Shown one piece after another: positions 17,482 to 25,710 of a stretch of DNA of 64,000 nt. Source of the stretch: Nibribacter ruber (lineage in GTDB: Bacteria; Bacteroidota; Bacteroidia; Cytophagales; Hymenobacteraceae). The DNA lies in assembly GCF_009913235.1 (NCBI RefSeq), contig NZ_CP047897.1, positions 1,693,501-1,757,500 on the forward strand, in the 5' to 3' direction. The position numbers were made by a program, and so were the translations under genes. A model generated the notes under the pieces. That model did not search any database and was not told the origin of the DNA. It saw only the letters and a program-made list of their open reading frames with translations. Position 1 is the first letter of the stretch, and each line of letters starts with the position of its first letter.

Positions 17482-18531
17482 TCAAAGCTCCGGCGCTTTA
17501 CTCAAAAAGCTGTTCAGGTCGGTGGTGAGCGTGAGGTAATGACCGGCGCCGGCCACGTGAAACTTGGCGTAGCTGTAGTCAAACCGGAAGGCTTTGATAC
17601 GGATAGAACTCCCGAAGGAGAAACCCGCCATACCGCCCGCGTTTTCCTGAACCAGTTCCTGGTGCCGCAAATGGTTGTACCCCGCCCGCAATTGAAAGTT
17701 TTGACTCAAGAGAAATTCACCACCTACCACAAAGTGCCGGGCCAGCTGGTCCCCGAAGCTTTTTTCTTCCTTCACCTCCTCGTTGTTCTCATTGATGGTG
17801 CCTTTTTGGTTGGGGTCTAGATAGACAATATCCCATCTATGCAACTGATGTCCCGTCACCGACAATCTGAACGGCGCGTGCTCTGGTTTGTAGCTCACGC
17901 CCAGTTGTATATCCAAAGGCAGAGGCTCGCGGTCACTGCCGTCATAGGGTTTGAGCATAAGGCCCAAGTTTTTGATGGCCACACCTACAATCAGTTCTTT
18001 TTCTGGATGCTTGAACGAACCGCCCAAGTCTAAAGCTGTTGCGAAGGCCTGGTTTCCGGCAATGTTAGAAACCGCCCCTTTTAAGGTACCGCCCACCGTT
18101 ATATGTTCAATGGTAGACGCATGCGAAAGCGTGACCACGTAATCCCGCACGTTAAAGCTTCCTTCCTCCAGACCGGCGGCATCGCGTTGGGTGAAATCCC
18201 CATAGTCCAGATACTGTACACCCACGGCGTTTCTGCCGTATTTGGGGTGGTCAAAGGTGTACTGGACGTTGTTTTGGCTGATGTCTGAGAGGTAGTTGAG
18301 GTGTGTGAAAGACAAATGCCGATTGGTCTTGCCTTGCATCAGCGCCGGGTTTTCCGTGACGGCATTCACCTCTTCCAGCCCGGACGAAATATTGATGCCA
18401 CCCAAGGCCGCCACCCGTGCGTGGGTAGGGACTTGCAGAAACGAAAAAGCAGAACGCCCTCCTATCTGGGCATAGGTACACTGTAGCACAGCAACCCATA
18501 GAAGCCCCAGAAGGAAAAGGCGTTTTTGCAT
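17482..18531 (-). CDS. porQ: Type IX secretion system protein PorQ
   Basis: A 349-residue outer-membrane beta-barrel-type protein with a signal peptide (MQKRLFLLGLLWVAVLQCTYAQ, cut near residue 22). The mature start QIGGRSAFSFLQVPTHARVAALGG is the hallmark of PorQ, and many alternating beta strands follow, ending in an aromatic-rich C-terminus. In type IX secretion PorQ belongs with the PorU/V/Z attachment complex that fixes cargo to the cell surface. The start codon and first codons lie inside a decayed copy of the 38-bp palindrome (18521-18558), so the initiation region could fold into a hairpin. Confidence 0.85.
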   Translation of the reverse strand: MQKRLFLLGLLWVAVLQCTYAQIGGRSAFSFLQVPTHARVAALGGINISSGLEEVNAVTENPALMQGKTNRHLSFTHLNYLSDISQNNVQYTFDHPKYGRNAVGVQYLDYGDFTQRDAAGLEEGSFNVRDYVVTLSHASTIEHITVGGTLKGAVSNIAGNQAFATALDLGGSFKHPEKELIVGVAIKNLGLMLKPYDGSDREPLPLDIQLGVSYKPEHAPFRLSVTGHQLHRWDIVYLDPNQKGTINENNEEVKEEKSFGDQLARHFVVGGEFLLSQNFQLRAGYNHLRHQELVQENAGGMAGFSFGSSIRIKAFRFDYSYAKFHVAGAGHYLTLTTDLNSFLSKAPEL

Positions 18532-18558
18532 TGTTTTCGTGAAAATAGGCTAAAATCA
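18521..18558. repeat. 38-bp palindromic element, copy 9, overlapping the porQ start
   Basis: CGTTTTTGCATTGTTTTC, GT, GAAAATAGGCTAAAATCA. Decayed but of exact length. The porQ ATG (complement of 18529-18531) is inside the left arm. Confidence 0.7.
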
Positions 18559-18664
18559 GCTTTTCTAATGTAGATCCCTCGCTCGCCTCCGGAGAGTGTG
18601 AGAAACATGCGGTGTCTCGCCGTTTATTAGATTAACTTCATACACTCATAACGGCCAGAGGCCT

Positions 18665-18705
18665 AAGTAGCTCTCACTCGCCGGTGGCGAGGGAGAGCTA
18701 CTTTT
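18665..18705 (-). terminator. Terminator after lon
   Basis: AAGTAGCTCTC-A-CTCGCC pairs with GGCGAG-G-GAGAGCTACTT across GGT, with T/A runs at the edge. It overlaps the lon stop codon at 18704-18706. Confidence 0.88.
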
Positions 18706-21226
18706 AGTTGTCAGCGCGGGCCGGAACTGGTTCTTCAGTGACCTTTAATTCTAACGGTTTAGCAACTTTCTCTGGCAACAGCGCGAACTCCAGCACATCG
18801 TCCACGCGGTCTACGTAATGGATGTTGAGCCCGGCAATGTAGTGAGCGGCAATCTCATTCACCTCTTTGCGGTTCTTGTTGCACAGAATCACGTCTTTTA
18901 CTCCCGCACGTTTGGCCGCCAGAATCTTTTCTTTGATACCACCCACTGGCAATACCTTTCCGCGTAGTGTAATCTCACCGGTCATGGCCAGATGCGAGCG
19001 CACTTTGCGTTGCGTAAACACAGAGGCAATGGACGTGAAGATGGCAATACCGGCACTTGGCCCGTCCTTCGGCACGGCCCCTTCCGGGAAGTGGATGTGC
19101 AAGTCATACTGGTCAAACAGGCGGTAGTCAATGTCCAGCTCCTGGGCACGGGCGCGCAGGTAAGAAACGGCCGTCATGGCAGATTCCTTCATCACATCGC
19201 CTAGCTGTCCAGACAAGGTCAGCTTCCCTTTGCCGCGGCTCAATAGTGACTCAATGAACAGAATGTCGCCACCCACGCTGGTCCAGGCCAAGCCCGTCAC
19301 AACGCCTGCGGTTTCATTGTCCTGGTACAGTTCTTTGTCGAAGATTTCTGGGCCTAGTATGCGCACTATGTCTTTGGCTTCCAGCTTGGCCGGCCACTCC
19401 TCTTCCATGGCTTTGGATTTGGCAATGTTTCGGACAACAGCCCCCAGTTTACGTTCCAGATTCCTTACACCAGATTCACGGGTATAGTCTTCTATTACCT
19501 TCTGGATGGCTCCGGTGGAGAAAGCCACGTCTTTGGCTTGTAGGCCGTGGTCTTCTTTGAGCTTTGACAGCAAGTGGCGCTTGGCAATTTCAACCTTCTC
19601 TTCAATGGTATAGCCGGTCACCTCAATAATCTCCATGCGGTCACGCAGGGCTGGGTGAATGGTATCCAATGAGTTAGCCGTAGCAATGAACAAGACTTTA
19701 GAAAGGTCATACTCCACTTCCAGGTAATTGTCCACGAAGGTATGGTTCTGCTCTGGGTCCAACACCTCCAGCAAGGCAGAAGACGGGTCGCCTCTGAAGT
19801 CAGAATTAATCTTATCCACCTCGTCCAGAATCATGACCGGGTTAGAAGACTCAACTTTCTTAATCTGACTGATGATACGGCCCGGCATAGCGCCCACGTA
19901 GGTTTTGCGGTGCCCGCGAATCTCGGCTTCGTCGCGAACGCCGCCTAAGGCAATGCGCACGTATTTACGGCCCAAAGCTTTGGCTACAGAGCGTCCCAAC
20001 GAAGTTTTCCCCACGCCCGGAGGTCCGTACAAGCAAAGGATAGGCGCCTTCATATCGTTCTTCAGCTTCAAGACGGCCAAATACTCCAAGATGCGCTCTT
20101 TCACTTTCTCCAAGCCGTAATGGTCAGCGTCCAGAATTTTCTTGGTGCGCTTCAGGTTGAAGTTATCCTTGGTGTTTTCGTTCCAAGGCAGGTCCAGCAA
20201 GAACTCGCAGTAGTTCAAGGAGATAGGATACTCAGCGGCCTGCGGGTTCAGGCGGCCTAGTTTGTCTATCTCTTTGTTGAAGTGCTTGGCCACGGTTTCG
20301 GGCCATTTCTTTTTGGCGGCACGCAGACGCATCTTCTCCACTTCCTGCTCGGGGCCGTCCATGCCCAGCTCGTCCTGCAAGACTTTGATTTGCTGACGCA
20401 GGAAATAGTCGCGCTGTTGCTCATCAATGTCCAGGTGCACCTTGCTGTGGATTTCCTGCTTAATTTCCAGCATCTGGATTTCACGCATCATCAACTGCAA
20501 CAAGGTAGTGCCGCGCTCTACGCCGTCGTTAATCTCTAACAACTTCTGCTTCTGGGCTACCTCCACGTTGATGTTAGAGGACAGGAAATGCGTCAAGAAG
20601 CTTGGGCTGTCAATGTTGTCCAGAGCCACCTGGGCTTCCTGCGGAATTTCAGGGTTGAGCTTCAGAATCTTGGCGGCCGCCTCTTGCAGGGAGCGTACCA
20701 GGGCCTTCACTTCTTTGCTGGTTTTGTTGGGGAACACCTCTGGGCAATAGGACACTTTGGCCGTCAAAAACGGGTCTTCTTGCGTGACTTCTTCTACGGT
20801 AAAGCGGCTCTGCCCCTGAATGATGATGGTGGTGTTCCCGTCTGGCAGGACCAGCATTTTCAGGATTTTGGCCATGGTGCCCACGGTGTACAAATCTTCG
20901 CCGCCCGGCTCTTCAGCAGACATGTTCTTCTGGGCCACTACGCCCACAATCTTATCGCCGCGATAGGCTTTGCGCACCAGTTTCACAGACTTCTTTCTGG
21001 TCACGGTGATGGGTAGAACCACGCCCGGAAAAAGCACGGTGTTGCGAACCGGCAAAAGCGGCAGGGTATCTGGTTTATTCTTCTCAGAACCTTCTCCGTC
21101 TTCCAGATCAGTGGTGATAATGGAGATGATGTCTCCATTGCCATCGTCTGCCAAGTCGGCAAGCATGAGTTGGTGTAACAGCGTATCTTGGGTATTATTC
21201 ATAAAAGCGACCTCATTGAATGCCAT
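18704..21226 (-). CDS. lon: ATP-dependent protease La (Lon)
   Basis: An 840-residue Lon protease, which degrades misfolded and short-lived regulatory proteins in the cytoplasm. The N-terminal LON domain begins at LPLLPVRNTVLFPGVVLPITV (shown here as its first part LPLLPVRNTVLFPG), the AAA+ module has Walker A GPPGVGKTSLGRS near residue 405, and the protease domain holds the catalytic Ser in PKDGPSAG near residue 725 and the Lys in AAKRAGVKD downstream. A second in-frame ATG (residue 9, MNNTQDT) is an alternative start. It ends in a terminator overlapping the stop. Divergent from the PorE-like gene. Confidence 0.96.
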   Translation of the reverse strand: MAFNEVAFMNNTQDTLLHQLMLADLADDGNGDIISIITTDLEDGEGSEKNKPDTLPLLPVRNTVLFPGVVLPITVTRKKSVKLVRKAYRGDKIVGVVAQKNMSAEEPGGEDLYTVGTMAKILKMLVLPDGNTTIIIQGQSRFTVEEVTQEDPFLTAKVSYCPEVFPNKTSKEVKALVRSLQEAAAKILKLNPEIPQEAQVALDNIDSPSFLTHFLSSNINVEVAQKQKLLEINDGVERGTTLLQLMMREIQMLEIKQEIHSKVHLDIDEQQRDYFLRQQIKVLQDELGMDGPEQEVEKMRLRAAKKKWPETVAKHFNKEIDKLGRLNPQAAEYPISLNYCEFLLDLPWNENTKDNFNLKRTKKILDADHYGLEKVKERILEYLAVLKLKNDMKAPILCLYGPPGVGKTSLGRSVAKALGRKYVRIALGGVRDEAEIRGHRKTYVGAMPGRIISQIKKVESSNPVMILDEVDKINSDFRGDPSSALLEVLDPEQNHTFVDNYLEVEYDLSKVLFIATANSLDTIHPALRDRMEIIEVTGYTIEEKVEIAKRHLLSKLKEDHGLQAKDVAFSTGAIQKVIEDYTRESGVRNLERKLGAVVRNIAKSKAMEEEWPAKLEAKDIVRILGPEIFDKELYQDNETAGVVTGLAWTSVGGDILFIESLLSRGKGKLTLSGQLGDVMKESAMTAVSYLRARAQELDIDYRLFDQYDLHIHFPEGAVPKDGPSAGIAIFTSIASVFTQRKVRSHLAMTGEITLRGKVLPVGGIKEKILAAKRAGVKDVILCNKNRKEVNEIAAHYIAGLNIHYVDRVDDVLEFALLPEKVAKPLELKVTEEPVPARADN

Positions 21227-21346
21227 AATGACAGCATTCTGTGCGTAAACTGCACGGTTTTGGATGAAGATAGATATATGTCAAGTCCTATGCCAATGTA
21301 GGCCGTAAAACTTCTATATTTCCTGAGAGAACCCGGCAGAAAAACT

Positions 21347-21354
21347 TACATTTG
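21347..21354 (+). promoter_or_regulatory. -7 promoter box of the PorE-like gene
   Basis: TACATTTG fits TAnnTTTG exactly and lies 42 bases before ATG 21397, a sensible leader length. The -33 TTTG is not well matched. Confidence 0.45.
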
Positions 21355-21396
21355 ATATGTAATTAAGAATAGTATTCCCCCGGCAGCTATTTTACT

Positions 21397-23406
21397 ATGC
21401 CACTACTTCGACTCCTTTGCCTTTCCTTGCTGTTTGCAGCCTACAGTTTTGCCGCTGTGGGCCAGACGAAATCGCCCTTGCGTATTCGGCAGAAAGCTGT
21501 TTCTGATTCTCTTAGGGACCGTACCCCAGAGGCCGAGCTGGTCTTAGAATTCCCGAACCTCAACAAGGTGGCCTTCTACCAAAACTCCTCTAAGCTCAAC
21601 GCCATTCTAAAGCTGGAGAAAAAACAGAACTGGGCCAAAGTCCTACCATTGCTGGAGGACTACGTGGGCAACTTCGGGATTGACAACTTCTACCGTGACA
21701 CCAAACTGCTTTGGCGCCTGGGCCAGCTGTATGAGAAACTGGGCCAGCGCGAAAAAGCCATCGCCTATTACCGTCTGGTCCTTAAACACCACCGCACGGA
21801 CATTAAGCGCGTGCAATTGTACTATGACTCTCTGGAGCAGAAAAAGCAGGATTTGTACGTACCGCTTAAGCAGTATTATGAGATTGTAGAGTACCGCAAA
21901 AGTGTGGCCACCTACAAGCCCCCGCGCGGCGTGTACACTAATATGGGCGATGCCATCAACTCCAAGGCAGAAGACTACGGCCCTGCCGTGCACGCGGATA
22001 GTTCTTTGTTTATTTACACCTCGCGCCGCAAGGCCACCAAATCCACCGGCACCGACGAGGACCTGTATTTCTCTAAAAACGAGAACGGCTACTGGCATGA
22101 GGGGCAGTCCTTTGGCAAGCCCATCAACAGCATTTACAACGAAGGTTCTGCCTGCCTCAGCCGCGATGGCAAGACGCTGTACTTTGCCCGCTGCGAAAGC
22201 CCTGATGGTTACGGCAACTGTGACTTGTATTCTGCCAATAAACTTACCGACGGCTCCTGGGGGCAAATTAAGAACCTGGGGACTAGCGTGAACAGCAAGG
22301 CTTGGGATTCGCAGCCCACGCTTTCACCGCAGGAAGACACGCTCTACTTTGCCTCAGATAGACTGGGTGGCTTTGGTTTGTCAGATATTTATTACACGGT
22401 GAAACAGAAGAACGGCGATTGGTCCAATGCCAAGAACCTGGGACCGGTGGTGAACACCCGCGAGAGTGAGGTGAGTCCGTATTTCCATCCCTTGTACCAG
22501 GTGCTGTACTTCAGCTCACGGGGGCAGTTGCTCAACTTCGGGGATTTTGACATCTACAAGACTTACCGCGTGAACGGCCACTGGCAGGAGCCGCGCAACG
22601 TGGGTCCGCTGGTGAACGGCAAGGGAAGCGAGTACTACTTCACCATTGACGCTGAATCCAAAAACCTATATTACGCCCGCTCAGAGGAGACCAATCTCAA
22701 GAACCTGGACCTTTTCTCCTTCCCGCTGCCCATGGAGGCGCACCCGCTGGCCGTAACCAAACTCTCCGGCGTCCTCACAGACTCCATTACCAACAAACCG
22801 CTCAACGGCATCATTTCCATCATTGACATGGACAATGGCGTGGAAGTGGCCTCCAAATACCTGCGCGACGACGGTTCTTTTGACTTTGACCTCATTGACA
22901 ACAGCCGCTACATGATGCTCATCCAGAGCCCCGATTTCTTCTCCATTGAAAAAGAGGTGGACCTGAAAAGCGACACCGTCATGAAAATCATGACCACGCT
23001 CATTGACTACAGCATTCCGCTTATTTTCAAGAACCTGGAGTTTGACGAAGGCAAAGCCGACATCAAAAAAGACATGGAATCCAGCCTGGACCGCATTGTG
23101 CTGTTCATGGTGGATCATCCAGACATTAACCTGAGCATAGAAGGCCACACCGATGCTTCCGGAGACCCAGACGCCAACCTGGAACTCTCTAACTGGCGCG
23201 CCATCTCCATCAAGAAGTACATAGTGGACAAAGGCAAGCTGGATGAAAACCGAATCCACGCCGTGGGCAAAGGAAGCTCTGAACCCATTAAAGAAGAGTT
23301 TACCCTAGAAGACCGCGCCGTGAACCGACGAGTGGAGTTCAAGCTCATTAAACCGGGTTCAGGGACTTCTGAGGGAAAGAATGACGGCGGAGGCGGTTGG
23401 GAATAA
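21397..23406 (+). CDS. OmpA-family protein with TPR, propeller and carboxypeptidase-regulatory domains (PorE-like)
   Basis: A 669-residue exported protein: signal peptide to about residue 22; TPR-like helices at about 60-150; a WD40/PD40-type beta-propeller at about 180-440 with repeated TLYFASDRLGG-like and LYFSSRG strands; a carboxypeptidase-regulatory-like fold at about 455-530; and a C-terminal OmpA peptidoglycan-binding domain at about 545-655 with IEGHTDASGDPDANLELS. This domain order is that of PorE, the type IX secretion component that tethers the machine to peptidoglycan. Bacteroidota genomes often carry several such proteins, so PorE is likely but not certain. The C-terminal GKNDGGGGWE tail is low complexity. 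The stop is followed by a 74-base hairpin containing palindromic copy 10. Confidence 0.78.
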   Translation: MPLLRLLCLSLLFAAYSFAAVGQTKSPLRIRQKAVSDSLRDRTPEAELVLEFPNLNKVAFYQNSSKLNAILKLEKKQNWAKVLPLLEDYVGNFGIDNFYRDTKLLWRLGQLYEKLGQREKAIAYYRLVLKHHRTDIKRVQLYYDSLEQKKQDLYVPLKQYYEIVEYRKSVATYKPPRGVYTNMGDAINSKAEDYGPAVHADSSLFIYTSRRKATKSTGTDEDLYFSKNENGYWHEGQSFGKPINSIYNEGSACLSRDGKTLYFARCESPDGYGNCDLYSANKLTDGSWGQIKNLGTSVNSKAWDSQPTLSPQEDTLYFASDRLGGFGLSDIYYTVKQKNGDWSNAKNLGPVVNTRESEVSPYFHPLYQVLYFSSRGQLLNFGDFDIYKTYRVNGHWQEPRNVGPLVNGKGSEYYFTIDAESKNLYYARSEETNLKNLDLFSFPLPMEAHPLAVTKLSGVLTDSITNKPLNGIISIIDMDNGVEVASKYLRDDGSFDFDLIDNSRYMMLIQSPDFFSIEKEVDLKSDTVMKIMTTLIDYSIPLIFKNLEFDEGKADIKKDMESSLDRIVLFMVDHPDINLSIEGHTDASGDPDANLELSNWRAISIKKYIVDKGKLDENRIHAVGKGSSEPIKEEFTLEDRAVNRRVEFKLIKPGSGTSEGKNDGGGGWE

Positions 23407-23415
23407 CCAAGCCAT

Positions 23416-23489
23416 CTCTTGCCACAAATCTTCCGTTTTTGGCCTGTTTTCTAGGAATTAGCCCAAAAACGGAAGGTTTGTGGCAAGAG
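23416..23489. terminator. Extended hairpin enclosing palindromic copy 10
   Basis: The 18 bases left of copy 10 (23416-23433, CTCTTGCCACAAATCTTC) pair with the 18 bases to its right (23472-23489) with one G-T pair, so the whole 74 bases fold as one hairpin with the 38-bp element at its tip. Confidence 0.85.
23434..23471. repeat. 38-bp palindromic element, copy 10
   Basis: CGTTTTTGGCCTGTTTTC, TA, GGAATTAGCCCAAAAACG. It lies 28 bases after the PorE-like gene, at the tip of a longer stem. Confidence 0.9.
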
Positions 23490-23506
23490 GAGTAAAACAA
23501 AAGAAC

Positions 23507-24028
23507 ATGGAAAGGCTTTTACACGCAAAGCACTGGCAAATCTTTCTTATTACCATTTTCGCTCAACTTATAGGGAATGTCACACTGGAGCAATACCCCA
23601 TGGTAGACCTGCTCCTCTCGTTATCAGGAGTTCTGCTTTATTTCTCCTACCCAATGGTCATCGGGTACCTGTTACAGGGGTTCTTATCTCCTAAAGTCCA
23701 ATTAAGGTCCACCTACTTTCTTGTAAACTGCTTTGTTTGGTTTGGGGTCTATGTAATAACCATGGTTCTTTCTGAAGGGAAGAGCGTCCATTATAGTGGT
23801 CTGAAAGCGTTGCCTGGCTTTTACGTCTTCTTTGCCTTTCTCTACTCCACAAACATTTTTCCAGCCAAAACCATCAAGTCCATAGAGCTTTCAAAAGAAG
23901 CCAGGTTTGGAGACTACTTCTTCTATTCTTTTCTAATCCTCTTTCTGCCCTTCGGAATTTGGATTCTACAACCTAGAATCAACAGAATAGCGGCTGGGCA
24001 ATTGACTGAGCCTGCATCTTTCAACTAA
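23507..24028 (+). CDS. Membrane protein of unknown function
   Basis: A 173-residue protein with four likely membrane segments (about residues 9-27, 34-62 as a long hydrophobic stretch, 73-92, 105-122) and another near 140-158. No recognised motif. ATG 23507 is taken as start; an in-frame GTG at 23480 lies inside the right arm of the hairpin at 23416-23489 and is rejected. A+T-rich codon use compared with lon and the PorE-like gene. The C-terminal end is soluble. It is convergent with the following lipoprotein gene. Confidence 0.6.
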   Translation: MERLLHAKHWQIFLITIFAQLIGNVTLEQYPMVDLLLSLSGVLLYFSYPMVIGYLLQGFLSPKVQLRSTYFLVNCFVWFGVYVITMVLSEGKSVHYSGLKALPGFYVFFAFLYSTNIFPAKTIKSIELSKEARFGDYFFYSFLILFLPFGIWILQPRINRIAAGQLTEPASFN

Positions 24029-24051
24029 TCTTTCTATAAATACAAACCTCC

Positions 24052-24089
24052 CGTTTTTGGCTTGTTTTACAGAAAACAGGCCAAAAACG
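24052..24089. repeat. 38-bp palindromic element, copy 11
   Basis: CGTTTTTGGCTTGTTTTA, CA, GAAAACAGGCCAAAAACG. Flanking bases CAAACCTCC and GGAGTTTG pair with a one-base bulge, extending the stem. It lies between convergent genes. Confidence 0.92.
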
Positions 24090-24115
24090 GGAGTTTGTGT
24101 TTACGCTACTTCTGT

Positions 24116-24928
24116 CTAGTTCTTCTTCGGCAAACCAGGAATCTGAATAGCCGGCGTACGGTCTTCTGGCCTAGGAGCGTCTTTTCTAAGCTTTTTGCCG
24201 CCCACGTTCACAATTAAGCCAATGCTCATCACAGAGTTGCCGGCGGTCATAAAATCACGGTTTTTGAGGCCGAAGTTACTGCCGCTGGTATACTGCAATT
24301 GGATGTTGGGCGTCAGGTGCAAACGGGTATAGAAGACAGGCTCAAAGAAGATGTTGTCCTCGGTGGGCTGCTTCACATCGTTCCGGAAGAACTCAGACAT
24401 GCTCACCCGACTAATGCGCAAAGCGGTTCCGTAATTCAAGGTATGCTCGTTGCCAAAAAGCGTCAACACGCGCTTCTTTCTGGAAGAGTAATTGACCTGC
24501 AAAAACATCTTATTGAACTTAACCTCCTGCCGGTCATAGGTCATCATACCTTCGGGGGTGGACTCTTTGTAGGTACGGTCGCTGCTGCCGCGGCCCAGGC
24601 CGGCGTAGACTTCCAGAATGCGGTTTTGGTTGGGGCCAAACGTAGTGAAGTAGCCGCCGCCCGCCTCCAGCAGGTTATGCCGAAAGTCTTTTTTGCGGGA
24701 ATCATTGTTCATCATGGCTCCGCTTACCAACACACCCACATGGTCTGTAACCGCATAGGCTGAGTTGAAACTGGCATTGCCTTTTAAAGTAATGTGAGCG
24801 CTGGTACTCAATTCGCCTCGTGAAGTGAGCATGGGGGTGTTGGGCACGTTCGGCATGTACACGCTGGAACAGCCGGTGGCGGCAGTGCCCATAAGAAGGA
24901 CAATAATGCGGAGTAAGCTTTTTCTCAT
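24116..24928 (-). CDS. Lipoprotein with beta-barrel-like features, unknown function
   Basis: A 270-residue protein with a lipoprotein signal (lipobox ATGCSS, Cys near residue 20). After it come many alternating strands of outer-membrane type (HITLKGNASFNSAYAVTDHV, VLVSGAMMNND and similar) and a proline-rich tail ending in IPGLPKKN. Likely an outer-membrane-attached porin-like protein that faces the periplasm or surface; no named family recognised. It is a single minus-strand gene; upstream at 24976-25005 is an ATGCCTGA/TCAGGCAT hairpin that probably ends the preceding DUF6702 gene. Confidence 0.65.
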   Translation of the reverse strand: MRKSLLRIIVLLMGTAATGCSSVYMPNVPNTPMLTSRGELSTSAHITLKGNASFNSAYAVTDHVGVLVSGAMMNNDSRKKDFRHNLLEAGGGYFTTFGPNQNRILEVYAGLGRGSSDRTYKESTPEGMMTYDRQEVKFNKMFLQVNYSSRKKRVLTLFGNEHTLNYGTALRISRVSMSEFFRNDVKQPTEDNIFFEPVFYTRLHLTPNIQLQYTSGSNFGLKNRDFMTAGNSVMSIGLIVNVGGKKLRKDAPRPEDRTPAIQIPGLPKKN

Positions 24929-24975
24929 AAACTGCTAAATTCTATCCCTGTTTCTATTTCACGTGTAGTGTTGAG

Positions 24976-25005
24976 ATGCCTGAAAGCCTCCACTTTATCA
25001 GGCAT
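24976..25005 (-). terminator. Hairpin 3' of the DUF6702 gene
   Basis: ATGCCTGA pairs perfectly with TCAGGCAT across 14 bases. No T-run follows, so terminator function is only possible. Confidence 0.4.
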
Positions 25006-25090
25006 GCTTGGATTCTAATTTTCTAAAAGAACTGGCTCCTTCCCCTAGGAGTTTACCCATCTGCCCTAGTCAAGAGAAGAGGAAGTCAAC

Positions 25091-25594
25091 CTACAAGGAA
25101 ACCTCATGCTGGGTGTCTCCAACGCGGCTAAGCACCGACTTCTTCCTGGCGCCCACCTGCAGGTTGAGGATGTTGGTCTGGTCATCAAAGAGCTCCATCA
25201 AAAGATCATTCTGTACAAACAGGTTTTGCCCTGGTGCCTTGCCGGCGGGTATCTCAATGTAGAGCCAGATGGCGTCTGCCTCTTCCTGGGCGCCTACAAA
25301 CTTCTGAGTTGGCCGTGCGCCTTTTCCGGCAGAAATGGTAAAATGCGCTTGCAGGTACTCGGCAATGAGTTTGTTCACGCGCTCAGACTTGTCCAACCGG
25401 ATGCTGGTCTTGTGGCGCTTGCTGAGGGCGTCTTCCAGGTCATCGGCGAAGAGCCTGATGGACAACTCATAGCTCTGCGTCTTGGGGTTGTAGCGCGCAT
25501 CTGTGATGCTGGTATGGAAGTCATGCGCCCACGCTTGCACTGGCAACAGAAAACCGACCAGTAATGCAAAATATAAAGCCTTTCTAATATTCAT
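25091..25594 (-). CDS. DUF6702 family exported protein
   Basis: A 167-residue protein with a signal peptide (cut after PVQAWA, near residue 23) and the DUF6702 look: mature start HDFHTSITDARYNPKTQ, then LSIRLFADDLEDAL and the later ENDLLMELFDDQTN-like text. Bacteroidota genomes carry it near peptidases and HupE-type genes; its biochemical role is not known to me. Upstream on the same strand is rseP, separated by a terminator-like hairpin, so the two are probably separate transcripts. Confidence 0.75.
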   Translation of the reverse strand: MNIRKALYFALLVGFLLPVQAWAHDFHTSITDARYNPKTQSYELSIRLFADDLEDALSKRHKTSIRLDKSERVNKLIAEYLQAHFTISAGKGARPTQKFVGAQEEADAIWLYIEIPAGKAPGQNLFVQNDLLMELFDDQTNILNLQVGARKKSVLSRVGDTQHEVSL

Positions 25595-25610
25595 GTTCTC
25601 TTTTAAACAG

Positions 25611-25639
25611 GAAGAGACGCAAGTTTATTGCGTCTCTTC
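25611..25639 (-). terminator. Terminator hairpin between rseP and the DUF6702 gene
   Basis: GAAGAGACGCAA pairs perfectly with TTGCGTCTCTTC across GTTTA (12-bp stem). On the minus strand it is followed by CTGTTTAAAAG, a weak T-run. Confidence 0.65.
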
Positions 25640-25710
25640 TGGCTCAACAAATTAGGTACACTCCAAAAAAGAAGTCTTCCCTCTTGTGTCTTTTGATTTG
25701 AATCTAAATG

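Noticed and set aside
23480-23506. Upstream GTG start for the membrane protein at 23507
   Set aside because: It lies within the right arm of a 74-base hairpin; ATG 23507 follows it directly.
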